Positions 25,878 through 35,817 of a stretch of DNA of 64,000 bases are shown piece by piece (the stretch's first letter is position 1; each line of letters opens with the position of its first letter). Position numbers and translations under genes: made by a program. Where the stretch lies: NCBI GenBank assembly GCA_963717705.1, contig CAVQWT010000003.1:124001-188000 (forward strand), written 5' to 3'. A model generated the notes under the pieces. That model saw nothing but the letters and a program-made list of their open reading frames with translations, had not been told where the DNA came from and searched no databases. The stretch comes from CAVQWT01 sp963717705. GTDB taxonomy: Bacteria; Pseudomonadota; Gammaproteobacteria; Burkholderiales; Casimicrobiaceae.

Positions 25878-27340
25878 CGAAGACCCGCCGCGCCGCGCGG
25901 TCGGCCGCGGCCGCAGCGAACGCAATGCCGATTCGCCTCGGCGAAGCCCTCGCGGGGGGCGTCTCCGACGCCGACGTTGCCAAGCTGCTGCGCTTCGTGC
26001 TGCTGTCGATCGCGCTGCACGCGCTGGTCATCCTGCTGTTCGGCACCGCCACCGGGGGCGGCGGCGGCCGCGGCAGCGGGACCGCCGCGGGGCCGCTGGA
26101 GGTCACGCTGCGCGCGCTCGGGGTGGGAACGGGATCGGGCCTCCGCGAAGCCCCCGGCGTCGATGCCCGCCCGGCGGGTGCCGCGCTGCCGCGACGACCG
26201 GCCGGTGCGCCGCCCCCGCCGGAGCCGCGTCCCGCCCGCGTGCCGGACGCCGCGCCCGCGGGACCCGTGCCGCCGACGCCCGCGGAGGCGCCTCCGGCGG
26301 AAGCCGCCGCGCCGCCGATGACCGCGCCGGCGCCAGTCCCGGCTCCTCTCGAAGCCGTCCCGACACTCGAGCTCAAGGCGACCGAGCCGGTGGCGCGGCC
26401 GATGGCGCCGGCACCGACGCCGGTGGTAGCAGCGCCGGCCCCGATCATCCCTGCCGCGCCGATCGAGCGCGTCACCGCGCCGCCGGTGCAACGCGACCTT
26501 GCTCCGCCGGTCGAGCTGAAGGCGCCGGAGCGCCCGATCATTCCCGCCGCGCCGATCGAGCGCGTCACTGCGCCTGCGGTCCAGCGCGAGCTCGCCCCGC
26601 CGGTCGAGCTGAAGGCGCCGGAGCGCCCGATCATTCCCGCCGCGCCGATCGAGCGCGTCACTGCGCCTGCGGTCCAGCGCGAGCTTGCCCCACCGGTCGA
26701 GTTGAAGGCGCCGGAACGCCCGACCCTTCCCGCCGCGCCGATCGAGCGCGTCGCCGCGCCGCCGGTCGCGCGCGATCTCGCTCCACCGGTCGAGCTGACG
26801 GCGCCCGAACGACCGGCGATTCCCGCGGCCGCGCCGCCGCGGACCGAGCGCAGCGCGCCCGTCGCCGCACCGGAGCGCCCCGTCGTCGCGCCGCCAGCTT
26901 CGGCCGCGTCGGTGGCCACCCCACCGGCCGCCCCGGCGCCCGGCACGGCCGTGCCCGGTAACGCCGCGCCCGCCCCCGCGCGCGGCGCCCCTCCCGCGGG
27001 CGAGCCTGGACCCCGGCTGCGCTTCGGCGGGCCCGACCCCGGCGACGAGCTGTTCCAGCCGCGCAACGACGTGGTCAAGCCCTCGGCCGAGCCGGGCGGC
27101 GCGCCGCGCCTCGACCTCGACGCTGCGCGCCGCCGCGCGCGCGAAATCGAGCGCGACGGTCCGGGCAAGCGCGGGCTGCTGGCGGTCGTGCCGCCGCCGG
27201 CCGAGCGCAAGGACAAGCTGGCCGAGGACATCGACAAGGCGGCCAAGGGCGACTGCCGCACCGCCTACCAGGGCATGGGCATCCTTGCCGCCGTCCCGCT
27301 GATCGCCGGGGCAATCACCGACAGCCCATGCCGCTGGTGA
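25874..27340 (+). CDS. Single-pass membrane protein with Pro/Ala-rich repeat periplasmic region (TonB-like architecture)
   Basis: Protein of 488 residues starting at GTG in a four-base overlap with the TerB-like gene. A cytosolic N-terminus of about 35 residues is followed by one membrane helix (LLRFVLLSIALHALVILLF), a Gly-rich linker and a long Pro/Ala/Glu-rich region with four tandem 31-residue repeats (residues of about 190-313). The C-terminal 60 residues are less repetitive and carry two cysteines (DCRTAYQGMG and DSPCRW). The design recalls TonB or TolA spanning the periplasm, but no TonB C-terminal domain is recognisable. Function unknown; transport energising, anchoring or a structural spacer are all possible. 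Confidence 0.75.
   Translation: MTKTRRAARSAAAAANAMPIRLGEALAGGVSDADVAKLLRFVLLSIALHALVILLFGTATGGGGGRGSGTAAGPLEVTLRALGVGTGSGLREAPGVDARPAGAALPRRPAGAPPPPEPRPARVPDAAPAGPVPPTPAEAPPAEAAAPPMTAPAPVPAPLEAVPTLELKATEPVARPMAPAPTPVVAAPAPIIPAAPIERVTAPPVQRDLAPPVELKAPERPIIPAAPIERVTAPAVQRELAPPVELKAPERPIIPAAPIERVTAPAVQRELAPPVELKAPERPTLPAAPIERVAAPPVARDLAPPVELTAPERPAIPAAAPPRTERSAPVAAPERPVVAPPASAASVATPPAAPAPGTAVPGNAAPAPARGAPPAGEPGPRLRFGGPDPGDELFQPRNDVVKPSAEPGGAPRLDLDAARRRAREIERDGPGKRGLLAVVPPPAERKDKLAEDIDKAAKGDCRTAYQGMGILAAVPLIAGAITDSPCRW
26441..26812 (+). repeat. Four tandem 93-bp coding repeats
   Basis: Four in-frame units of 93 bp encode 31 residues each, of the form P-I-I-P-A-A-P-I-E-R-V, then a TAP(A/P)VQR(E/D)LAPPVEL segment and KAPER. 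Units two and three are almost identical in DNA, including synonymous positions, while the first and fourth have drifted. That pattern indicates recent duplication by slippage or unequal crossing-over, and copy number may vary between strains. Confidence 0.9.
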
Positions 27341-27367
27341 GGCCGCCAGGGGCCGCGCCCGGCGCCG

Positions 27368-30300
27368 CTACATGCTGCGCCGGTACTGCCCGCCGACCTC
27401 GAACAGCGCGCGGGTGATCTGGCCGAGCGAGCACACGCGCACCGCGCTCATCAGCTCGGCGAACACGTTGCCGTTGGCAATCGCCACGGCCTTGAGCCTG
27501 GCCAGCGCGGCCGGCGCCTCCTTCGCATTGCGCGCCTGGAAGTCGGCGAGGCGCGTGAGCTGCGAGCGCTTTTCCTCCTCCGTCGAGCGCGCGAGCTCGA
27601 CCTTCGGCGGCGGCAGGTCGGTCTGCGGATTGCGGAAGGTGTTGACGCCGATGATCGGGTACGAGCCGTCGTGCTTGCGGTGCTCGTAGACCATCGACTC
27701 TTCCTGGATCTTGCCGCGCTGGTAGCCGGTCTCCATCGCGCCCAGCACGCCGCCGCGCTCGCTGATCGCCTCGAACTCCTTCAGCACCGCCTCCTCGACC
27801 AGGTCGGTGAGCTCGTCGATGATGAACGCGCCCTGGTTCGGGTTCTCGTTCTTGGCGAGGCCCCATTCGCGGTTGATGACCAGCTGGATCGCCATCGCGC
27901 GGCGCACGCTCTCCTCGGTCGGCGTCGTGATCGCCTCGTCGTACGCGTTGGTGTGCAGGCTGTTGGCGTTGTCGTAGGTGGCGATCAGCGCCTGCAGCGT
28001 GGTGCGGATGTCGTTGAACGCGATTTCCTGCGCGTGCAGGCTTCGCCCCGACGTCTGGCAGTGGTACTTGAGCTTCTGCGAGCGCTCGTTGGCGCCGTAG
28101 CGGTTCCGCATCGCCACCGCCCAGATGCGGCGCGCGACGCGGCCCAGCACCGTGTACTCGGGGTCCATGCCGTTGGAGAAGAAGAACGACAGGTTGGGTG
28201 CGAAGTCGTCGATGTGCATGCCGCGCGCGAGGTACGCCTCGACGAAGGTGAAGCCGTTGGCGAGCGTGAACGCGAGCTGGCTGATCGGGTTGGCGCCGGC
28301 CTCGGCGATGTGATAGCCCGAGATCGACACCGAGTAGAAGTTGCGCACGTTGTGATGGACGAAGTACTCCTGGATGTCGCCCATCACCTTGAGGCTGAAC
28401 TCGGTCGAGAAGATGCAGGTGTTCTGCCCCTGGTCCTCCTTCAGGATGTCGGCCTGCACGGTGCCGCGCACGCTTGACGAGCGTCCACGCGCGGATTTTT
28501 TCGACCTCGTCGTCGGTCGGCTCGCGCCGGTTGTCGGCGCGGAACTTGTCGAGCTGCTGGTCGGTCGCCGTGTTCATGAACATCGCCAGCAGCGTCGGCG
28601 CGGGACCGTTGATGGTCATCGACACGCTGGTCGCCGGGTCGCAGAGGTCGAAGCCGGAGTACAGCACCTTCATGTCGTCGAGCGTGGCGATCGACACGCC
28701 GGAGTTGCCGACCTTGCCGTAGATGTCGGGGCGCAGGTCGGGGTCGTTGCCGTACAGCGTGACCGAGTCGAACGCCGTCGACAGCCGCTTGGCGGGCATG
28801 CCGTCGGCGAGCAGGTGGAAGCGCCGGTTGGTGCGGAACGGGTCGCCCTCGCCGGCGAACATCCGCGTCGGGTCCTCGTTCTCCCGCTTGAACGCGAACA
28901 CGCCGCCGGTGAACGGGAAGCTGCCCGGCACGTTCTCGAGCAGTTGCCAGCGCAGGATTTCGCCGTCGTCGTCGAAGCGCGGCAGCGCGACCTTGGGGAT
29001 CTTCGTTCCGGAGAGCGAGGTGGTGGTCAGCGCGGTGCGGATCTCCTTGTCGCGGATCTTCACCACGTACTCGTCGCCGCCGTACGCCGCCTTGGTCTGC
29101 GGCCACATCTCGAGGAGCTTCTTCGCGCGGGCGTCGAGCTTCGCGTCGCGGTCGGCGGCCAGGCGGTCGAGCGCCGTCAGGTCGGTCTTGCAGTCCAGCG
29201 CGGCGGTCTTCGGGTCGCTCGCGCCGCGCGCAAGATCCTTACATTCGGCGGCGAGCATCCGCTTCGCCTCGCGCAGCTGCTGCCGCTCGCGCGCGAGCTT
29301 CGCCTGCGCCTGCCGCCCAGCCGAGGTACGCGCGCTGCGTCTCGGCGATCTCGGCGAGGTAGCGCACGCGCGGCAGCCGGCACGATGACGTTCTGGCCGG
29401 TCGAGTGGCGCCCCGCCACCGGCGCGAGCTTGCCCGGGGCGAGCTTCATGCCGCGCTCGGCGAGCCGCGCGGCGATCGCCTGGTAGAGCGCGGTGACGCC
29501 GTCGTCGTTGAAGCGCGACGCGATGGTGCCGAACACCGGCATCGCGTCGGGCGCGTCCTGCCAGCGCTCGCGGTTGCGCTGGTACTGCTTGCGCACGTCG
29601 CGCAGCGCGTCGGCCGCGCCCTTGCGGTCGAACTTGTTGATGGCGACGAAGTCGGCGAAGTCGAGCATGTCGATCTTCTCCAGCTGGCTCGCCGCGCCGA
29701 ACTCGGGCGTCATCACGTACAGCGAAACGTCGACGTGCGGGACCACCGCGGCGTCGCCCTGCCCGATGCCCGAGGTCTCGACGACGACAAGGTCGTAGCC
29801 CGCCGCCTTGCACGCCGCGACCGCGTCGGGCAGCGCCTTGCTGATCTCGCTGCCGGCATCGCGCGTGGCGAGCGAGCGCATGTAGATCTGCGGATGGCCG
29901 ATCGCGTTCATCCGGATGCGGTCGCCGAGGAGCGCCCCTCCGGACTTCCGCCGCGACGGGTCGATCGAGACGATGGCGATCGACAGCCTGTCGTCCTGGT
30001 CGAGGCGGAAGCGGCGGATCAGCTCGTCGGTGAGCGAGCTCTTGCCGGCCCCGCCGGTGCCGGTGATGCCGATCACCGGCGCGGTCGACGTTTTCGCCTT
30101 CGCCAGCAGCGCGTCGCGCGTCTTTGCCGGCACCGTGCCCGCCTCCAGCCCGGTGATGAACCGCGCCAGCGCGCGGTTGCGCGCGTAGCGGTCGCCGGTG
30201 GCCAGCGCGTCGGCCGACGCGGGCAGTTCGTGCGCGAGGTCAGCGTCGCAGGCGGCGACGATCTCGTTGATCATCCCCTGCAGGCCCAGCTTCTGGCCGT

Positions 30301-30688
30301 CCTCGGGGGAGAAGATGCGGCTCACCCCGTAGTCGTGCAGCTCGCGGATCTCCGCCGGCACGATGACGCCGCCGCCGCCGCCGAAGACCTTGATGTGGCC
30401 GCCGCCGCGCTCGCGCAGCAGGTCGAGCATGTACTTGAAGAACTCGACGTGGCCGCCCTGGTACGACGAAATCGCGATGCCGTGCGCGTCTTCCTGCAGC
30501 GCGCAGTCGACGATCTCCTCGACGCCGCGGTTGTGCCCGAGGTGGATGACCTCGCAGCCGCCCGCCTGCAGGATGCGGCGCATGATGTTGATCGACGCGT
30601 CGTGGCCGTCGAACAGGCTCGCTGCGGTGACGAAGCGGACCTTGTTGACGGGCTTGTAGACCAGCGGCGGCTGACGGCTGTCGTTCAT
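27368..30688 (-). pseudogene. icmF: Fused isobutyryl-CoA mutase IcmF, interrupted by three frame changes
   Basis: All parts of IcmF are present over about 1,107 codons: a B12-binding domain (FDGHDASINIMRRILQAGG), a MeaI-type GTPase chaperone domain (GITGTGGAGKSSLTDELIRR) and the mutase large domain (LFGEG-like TRMFAGEGDPFRTN, ISGYHIAEAGANPISQLAFT, ending GGQYRRSM). The frame changes twice near 29370 and 29320 and once near 28478; each fits one extra base. Between breaks the protein is well conserved. After three such shifts the original frame returns. Intact, it would interconvert isobutyryl-CoA and butyryl-CoA. The conservation argues for assembly errors or a very recent lesion. Confidence 0.85.
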
Positions 30689-30781
30689 CGGGGGCTCCCT
30701 GCGCCGGGCGGCACCCGGCCCGGCGACCAAAGTTGAAGATTACCCCACGCAAAGAAGGCGGCGCGGACCCGGAACCCTACG

Positions 30782-30801
30782 TGACGTTTACGTAAACGTC
30801 A
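30782..30801. promoter_or_regulatory. Perfect 20-bp palindrome upstream of icmF
   Basis: TGACGTTTACGTAAACGTCA is an exact palindrome in the 287-bp gap between icmF and the divergent M16 peptidase, 94 bases upstream of the icmF start. It is flanked by a second symmetric pair, CCAAAGTTGA (30727-30736) and TCAACTTTGG (30799-30808). A site like this is what a dimeric repressor of branched-chain acyl-CoA metabolism (for example MerR-type LiuR or a TetR protein) would bind; which regulator is inference, and none is encoded next to it. Confidence 0.75.
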
Positions 30802-30975
30802 ACTTTGGCGCCGCCCCCGGCGCAGGAACCGGAGCTCGCGCCAGGGGTCGAACGCCCGCAGCCGCCTTTCAGTCGCTCTTAATTCTGCATGGCCGGCGCC
30901 GACTTATACTCGCCGCCTCCACGCGTATCCGTTCCGTCTCCGCTTCCTTCCCGCCGCTTCCCCACCCCCCCGCCC

Positions 30976-33750
30976 ATGATCCCCACCCCCTCCAGCCCTT
31001 CCGCCGCGCGCGGTCTCGCCGCCTGGCGCCGCGCCGTCGCCACCCTGATCGTCGCCGGCGCCGCCGCGCTGGCGCTCACCGCGCAGGCCGCCCTGCCGCC
31101 CGGGGTCCTGCAGGGACCGACCGTCGAGGGCGTGACGCAGTACACGCTGGCCAACGGCCTCAGGGTGCTGCTGTTCCCCGACGCCAGCAAGCCGACGACG
31201 ACGGTCAACGTCACCTACCTCGTCGGCTCGCGCAACGAGGGCTACGGCGAGACCGGCATGGCGCACCTGCTCGAGCACATGGTGTTCAAGGGCACGCCGT
31301 CGATTCCCAACGTGTTCCAGGAACTCGGCAAGCGCGGCATCCAGTTCAACGGCAGCACGTCGTTCGACCGCACCAACTACTACGAGACCTTCCCCGCCAA
31401 CGATGCGACGCTGGCGTGGACGCTCGCGATGGAGGCCGAGCGGATGACGAAGTCGCTGTTCACCAAGGCGGAGCTCGACACCGAGATGACCGTGGTGCGC
31501 AACGAGTTCGAAACCGGCGAGAACAACCCGTACCTGGTGCTGTGGAAGCGGCTGCAGGCGGTCGCCTACGACTGGCACAACTACGGCAACCTGCCCATCG
31601 GAGCGCGCTCCGACATCGAGAACGTGCCGTTCGAGAACCTGCGCGCGTTCTACCAGCGCCACTACCAGCCGGACAACGCCGTCCTGATCGTCGCCGGCAA
31701 GTTCGACCCGGCGGCCACACTCGACCTCATCGCGAAGAACTTCGGCGCCATCCCCAGGCCGACCCGCGCGCTGCCGGCGCTGTACACCGCCGAACCGGTG
31801 CAGGACGGCGAACGCGCGGTCACCGTGCGCCGCCCCGGCGGCAACCAGCTCGTCGCCGCGCTGTACCGCATTCCGCAGGCCGCCCACCCCGACTACGTCG
31901 CGCTCGACGCGCTGGCGCGGATCATGACCATCCAGCCTTCGGGCCGGCTGTACCAGGCGCTGGTCGACACGAAGAAAGCGACCGAAGTCGACACCTCGGT
32001 GCTGGCGCTGCACGATCCGGGCACGCTGGTGTTCTGGGTGCAGGTGCCGCCGGCCGACTCGCTGGACGTCGCCCAGGGCGCGCTGCTGGCGACGATCGCC
32101 GGCATCGCCGACAAGCCGATCACCGACGCCGAGGTCGACCGCGTGCGCACCCGCGCGCAGAAGGCCTTCGACGACACCATCAACGATCCGCAGCGGCTCG
32201 GCGTCGCGCTGTCCGAGTCGATCGCCGAGGGCGACTGGCGGCTCCTGTTCCTGCAGCGCGACCGCTGGCGCACGCTGAAGGCCGCCGACGTCCAGCGCGC
32301 GGCGAAGACGTGGCTCAAGCCCGCCAACCTGACCATCGGCCGGTTCATCCCCGACGCGCAGCCCGACCGCACGCCGGCGGCGGAGGCGGTCGACGTCGCG
32401 AAGCTGGTCGCCGACTACCGCGGCGACGCGGCGGTCGCCGCCGGCGAGACGTTCGACCCGACGCCCGCCAACCTCGAAGCGCGGACGAAGCGGGTCACGC
32501 TGCCCGGTGGCATGAAGCTCGCGCTGCTGCCGAAGAAGAACCGCGGCGAGACGGTGCGCTTCAGCCTGCGCCTGCGCTTCGGCGACCTCGCGTCGCTCGC
32601 GGGGACCGAGCCGTACGGTTCGCTGACGGCCGCGATGCTGTCGAGCGGGACGCAGAAGCGCGACCGGCAGGCGTTCAACGACGAGATCGACCGGCTGCGC
32701 GCCAAGCTCGCCTTCGGCGGCGGCGACGCCTCGGTGTCGGCGGGCGGCGAGACGGTGCGCGCGAACCTCGAGCCGTTGCTGCGGCTCGCGGCCGAGGCGC
32801 TGCGTACCCCGGCGTTCCCGGCCGCCGAGTTCGACAAGATCATCCGCGAACAGGTGGCGGCGATCGACGAGGCCCGCGTCGACCCGGAGGCGCTCGCCGA
32901 GCGCGCCGCCGAGCGCAACGCGAGCCCGTACCCGAAGGGCGACATCCGCCACGTCGCCAGCTTCGACGACGAGCTCGCCGAGGTGCGCGCCGCCAGGCTC
33001 GATGCCGTCAGGGCTTTCCACGCCAGGTTCTACGGCGCCGAGCACGCGGAGCTTGCCGTGGTCGGCGACTTCGACGCCGACGCCGTCGTCAAGCTCGCCA
33101 CCGAACTTTTCGGCGACTGGAAGAGCGGCGCGGCGTATGCGCGCGTGCCGTACCCCTACCAGGCGACCGTGCCGGGCACCGAGGTCATCGCGACGCCGGA
33201 GAAGGCCAACGCGAGCCTGATCGGCAACCTCGCGCTGCCGGTGCGCGACACCAGCCCCGACTTCCCGGCGCTCGCGGTCGTCGACAAGCTTCTGGGCGGC
33301 GGGCCCGAGTCGCGCCTCGGCGACCGCGTCCGCGAGCGCGGCGGACTCTCGTACTCCGTCGGCACTGCGCTGTCGCCCGGCAACATCGACGAGAACTCCC
33401 GGTGGATGATCTACGCGACGTTCGCGCCGGAGAACCGCGACAAGCTGCGCGCGGCGGTGGCCGAGGAGCTCGCGCGTGCGGTGAAGGACGGGTTCACCCC
33501 CGCCGAGGTGGAGACCGCCAAGCGCGCGCTGCTGGAGCTGCGGCGCAACTCACGGGCCCAGGACGGCGCGGTCGTCCGCGGGCTGATGTCGCAGGCGTAT
33601 CTCGACCGGACCTGGGCCTTCTCCGCCGAGACCGACCGCGCGCTCGCCGCGCTGACGGCCGAGCAGGTGAACGCGGCGCTGCGCAAGTACCTGAAGCCCG
33701 ACGGCTTCTGGACCGCCGAGGCGGGCGACTTCGCGAAGGTCAGGAAGTAG
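30976..33750 (+). CDS. M16 family zinc metallopeptidase (pitrilysin-like, two-halves protein)
   Basis: Exported peptidase of 924 residues. A signal-like hydrophobic segment ends at AQAALP near residue 40. The inverted zinc motif HLLEH is at residues 97-101, with the downstream ligand Glu in TEMTVVRNEFE. The second half (from about residue 500) repeats the M16 fold without a zinc motif and contains the substrate-binding SRLGDRVRERGGLSYSVGTA. It probably degrades peptides in the periplasm. The ATG at 30976 was preferred to the upstream one at 30889, which would add a Pro-rich lead before the signal. It overlaps the convergent phosphatase gene by 11 bp at the stop codons. Confidence 0.92.
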   Translation: MIPTPSSPSAARGLAAWRRAVATLIVAGAAALALTAQAALPPGVLQGPTVEGVTQYTLANGLRVLLFPDASKPTTTVNVTYLVGSRNEGYGETGMAHLLEHMVFKGTPSIPNVFQELGKRGIQFNGSTSFDRTNYYETFPANDATLAWTLAMEAERMTKSLFTKAELDTEMTVVRNEFETGENNPYLVLWKRLQAVAYDWHNYGNLPIGARSDIENVPFENLRAFYQRHYQPDNAVLIVAGKFDPAATLDLIAKNFGAIPRPTRALPALYTAEPVQDGERAVTVRRPGGNQLVAALYRIPQAAHPDYVALDALARIMTIQPSGRLYQALVDTKKATEVDTSVLALHDPGTLVFWVQVPPADSLDVAQGALLATIAGIADKPITDAEVDRVRTRAQKAFDDTINDPQRLGVALSESIAEGDWRLLFLQRDRWRTLKAADVQRAAKTWLKPANLTIGRFIPDAQPDRTPAAEAVDVAKLVADYRGDAAVAAGETFDPTPANLEARTKRVTLPGGMKLALLPKKNRGETVRFSLRLRFGDLASLAGTEPYGSLTAAMLSSGTQKRDRQAFNDEIDRLRAKLAFGGGDASVSAGGETVRANLEPLLRLAAEALRTPAFPAAEFDKIIREQVAAIDEARVDPEALAERAAERNASPYPKGDIRHVASFDDELAEVRAARLDAVRAFHARFYGAEHAELAVVGDFDADAVVKLATELFGDWKSGAAYARVPYPYQATVPGTEVIATPEKANASLIGNLALPVRDTSPDFPALAVVDKLLGGGPESRLGDRVRERGGLSYSVGTALSPGNIDENSRWMIYATFAPENRDKLRAAVAEELARAVKDGFTPAEVETAKRALLELRRNSRAQDGAVVRGLMSQAYLDRTWAFSAETDRALAALTAEQVNAALRKYLKPDGFWTAEAGDFAKVRK

Positions 33751-34702
33751 CGGCGGCGACGATCCGCGCCAGCGGCGCGCCGAGGCCGCGCGCGCTGGCG
33801 ATGACCGGCGCGCGCACCGTCAGCCCGCCCGGACCGGGGAACGGTCCCGTCCAGCCGCCGGCCTCGTCGACCAGCAGCAGCCCCGCCATCGCGTCCCACG
33901 CCGACAGCTCGAGCTCGACGTAGGCGTCGATCCGGCCCTCGGCGACGTGGGCGAGCTGCAGCGCCGCGCAGCCGAAGTTGCGGAACGCGACGTTGACGTC
34001 CATCAGCTCGCGGCGGACGGCGAGGTAACGGTAGTCGGGCGAGCGGTCGTGGTGCCCGACGGCGATCACGGCACCGGGCAGCTCGTCGACGGCGCTGGCG
34101 ACGAGGCGGACGTCGGCCGCCGGGTTCGCGACCGTCGGGCGCGCGGCTGCCGAATTTTCGGTCGACCCCATCGCACGATCGCCCGCGGAGCCCGCGGTCG
34201 CACCGGCCGTGCCGCCCGTGCCGCCGCCGACCTGCCGCCGCCACGCGCCGCCGCCGCGCCGCCCGTGGAAGAGCTCGCCGCTCGCGGGATCGAACACCGC
34301 GCCCAGCGTCCGCTCGCCGCGCTCGACGTAGGCGATCGACACGTTCCAGAACGGGATGCCGCGCAGGAAATTGTGCGTGCCGTCGATCGGATCGACGATC
34401 CACAGCCGCTCGTGCGTGCCGACGAACGACGAGACCGTCTCCTCGCCGAGGAAGCCGTCGCCCGGAAACGCCCGCGCGATCTCGCCGCGGATGAAGTCCT
34501 CGACCGCGCGGTCGGCGCGGGTGACGAAATCCTGCGGGCCCTTCGACTCGATCGTGAGCTCGGCGCGACGGCGCCAGAAGTCGAGCGCCAGCGCGCCGGC
34601 GGCGGGGGAGAGCTGCTGCAGGAACGAATAGCGCGCGGCGACGCCCGGAGGCGGAATCCGCCACGTCAGTTCTTCGGCAGCGCCGAGACCTCGCGGTCCC
34701 AC
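33740..34702 (-). CDS. Inositol monophosphatase family protein
   Basis: Mg-dependent sugar or inositol phosphatase of about 320 residues. Metal-binding motifs are complete: GEET, WIVDPIDGTHNFLRGIPFWN and, near the C-terminus, SAWDAMAGLLLVDEAGG. An insertion of about 40 Gly/Ala-rich residues separates the two halves near residue 165. There is no ATG, GTG or TTG between the upstream gene's stop and the conserved domain, so the likely start is the GTG at 34702 inside the end of the solute-binding-protein gene (37-base overlap); ATT or CTG starts cannot be excluded. Its closeness to myo-inositol oxygenase suggests dephosphorylation of inositol phosphate, though this superfamily has many substrates. 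Confidence 0.85.
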   Translation of the reverse strand: MGPRGLGAAEELTWRIPPPGVAARYSFLQQLSPAAGALALDFWRRRAELTIESKGPQDFVTRADRAVEDFIRGEIARAFPGDGFLGEETVSSFVGTHERLWIVDPIDGTHNFLRGIPFWNVSIAYVERGERTLGAVFDPASGELFHGRRGGGAWRRQVGGGTGGTAGATAGSAGDRAMGSTENSAAARPTVANPAADVRLVASAVDELPGAVIAVGHHDRSPDYRYLAVRRELMDVNVAFRNFGCAALQLAHVAEGRIDAYVELELSAWDAMAGLLLVDEAGGWTGPFPGPGGLTVRAPVIASARGLGAPLARIVAAATS

Positions 34703-35694
34703 TTCTCGAGGATGCGCTTGCGCTCCGCGGCGCTGCCGTACTTGGCGAAGTCGTAGGGAATGAGCTTGATCTCGGCCATCTTCGGCGCCCCCGGCGGAAT
34801 GGGGGTGGCCTTGTTCGACGGCACCTGGAAGTTCTTGAGGTCGCCGCCGATCTGCTGCGCGGCCGGCGTCAGCGCCCAGTCGTAGAACTTCCTCGCCTCG
34901 ACCGGATTGCGCGCGCCCTTGACGATGCTCATCGAGCCGACCTCGTAGCCGGTGCCTTCGCAGGGCACGACGATTTCGATCGGGAAGCCGTTGCTGATCT
35001 CGGTGACGCCGTCGTGCAGGAACGTCACCGCGATGCCGGTCTCGCCGCGCGCTGCCGCGCGGATCGCGCCGGCGCCGGTGCGCGGGTAGTTGTTGGTGTT
35101 CCTGTGCATCCCCTTCAGCAGCTCGAAGGCCTTGTCCTCGCCGAAGATCTGCACGAACGTGGCGAGCGTCGAGTACGCGGTGCCCGAGGCGTTCGGGTTC
35201 GCCATCTGCACCTCGTCCTTGTACTCGGGCTTGGCGAGGTCGGCCCAGCACTTCGGCGGCGCGAGCTTCTTCTTCGCCAGGATCTCCTTGTTGTAGCCGA
35301 TGCCCAGCGCGCCCGTGTAGATGCCGACGGTCCTGTACTTCGACTGCTCGGCCTGCTTCGTCGCCCAGTCGTAGAGCTGCGGCAGCATCGGCGACTTGTA
35401 CTCGTCGGTCAGCCCCAGCTCGGCCGCCTGCAGGTGCGGGTCGCCGGTGCCGGCGTACCAGACGTCGTACTTCGGGTTCGCCTTTTCGGCGGAGATCTGC
35501 GCCATCGCCTCGCCGGACGCCTTCTGCGTCATCCCGACCTTGATGCCGGTGTCCTTGGTGAACTGCGCGACGACCGCCTCGCACCACGGAATCGGCACGC
35601 TGCAGATGACGTTGACCTGGCCCTGCGCCGACGCGGCGCCGGCGGCGGCGAGGGTGACGAGCGCGGCGGCAAGCCGCGCGAAACGGTGAATCAT
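34666..35694 (-). CDS. ABC transporter substrate-binding protein (family 1, iron/phosphonate/polyol type), orphan
   Basis: Periplasmic binding protein of 342 residues with a signal peptide (MIHRFARLAAALVTLAAAGA, cleaved after ASAQ). GEAMAQISAEKANPKYDVWY and GIYTGALGIGYNKEILAKKK are typical of the AfuA/FbpA/PotD-like SBP_bac group. The ATG at 35694 has an excellent ribosome-binding site (GGGAGGA). No permease or ATPase gene lies nearby, so it must use a transporter encoded elsewhere. It is divergent from myo-inositol oxygenase, with 123 bp between them, and overlaps the phosphatase gene. The ligand may be ferric complexes or a phosphorylated polyol; undecided. Confidence 0.88.
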   Translation of the reverse strand: MIHRFARLAAALVTLAAAGAASAQGQVNVICSVPIPWCEAVVAQFTKDTGIKVGMTQKASGEAMAQISAEKANPKYDVWYAGTGDPHLQAAELGLTDEYKSPMLPQLYDWATKQAEQSKYRTVGIYTGALGIGYNKEILAKKKLAPPKCWADLAKPEYKDEVQMANPNASGTAYSTLATFVQIFGEDKAFELLKGMHRNTNNYPRTGAGAIRAAARGETGIAVTFLHDGVTEISNGFPIEIVVPCEGTGYEVGSMSIVKGARNPVEARKFYDWALTPAAQQIGGDLKNFQVPSNKATPIPPGAPKMAEIKLIPYDFAKYGSAAERKRILEKWDREVSALPKN

Positions 35695-35817
35695 GCTGGT
35701 TCCTCCCGGGAATGACCGGCGCGTCGTGGCGCGCGCCTGCAGGCGCCATTGTGGCCCGCGCGCGGCGCCGCGCCAAGACCGGCGTATCATTTCCGGCTTC
35801 ACGCCGCGAGGAAGCCC

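Noticed and set aside
30904..33045. A 713-codon open frame on the minus strand
   Set aside because: It is opposite the M16 peptidase, which has catalytic motifs; the antisense product is a low-complexity shadow.
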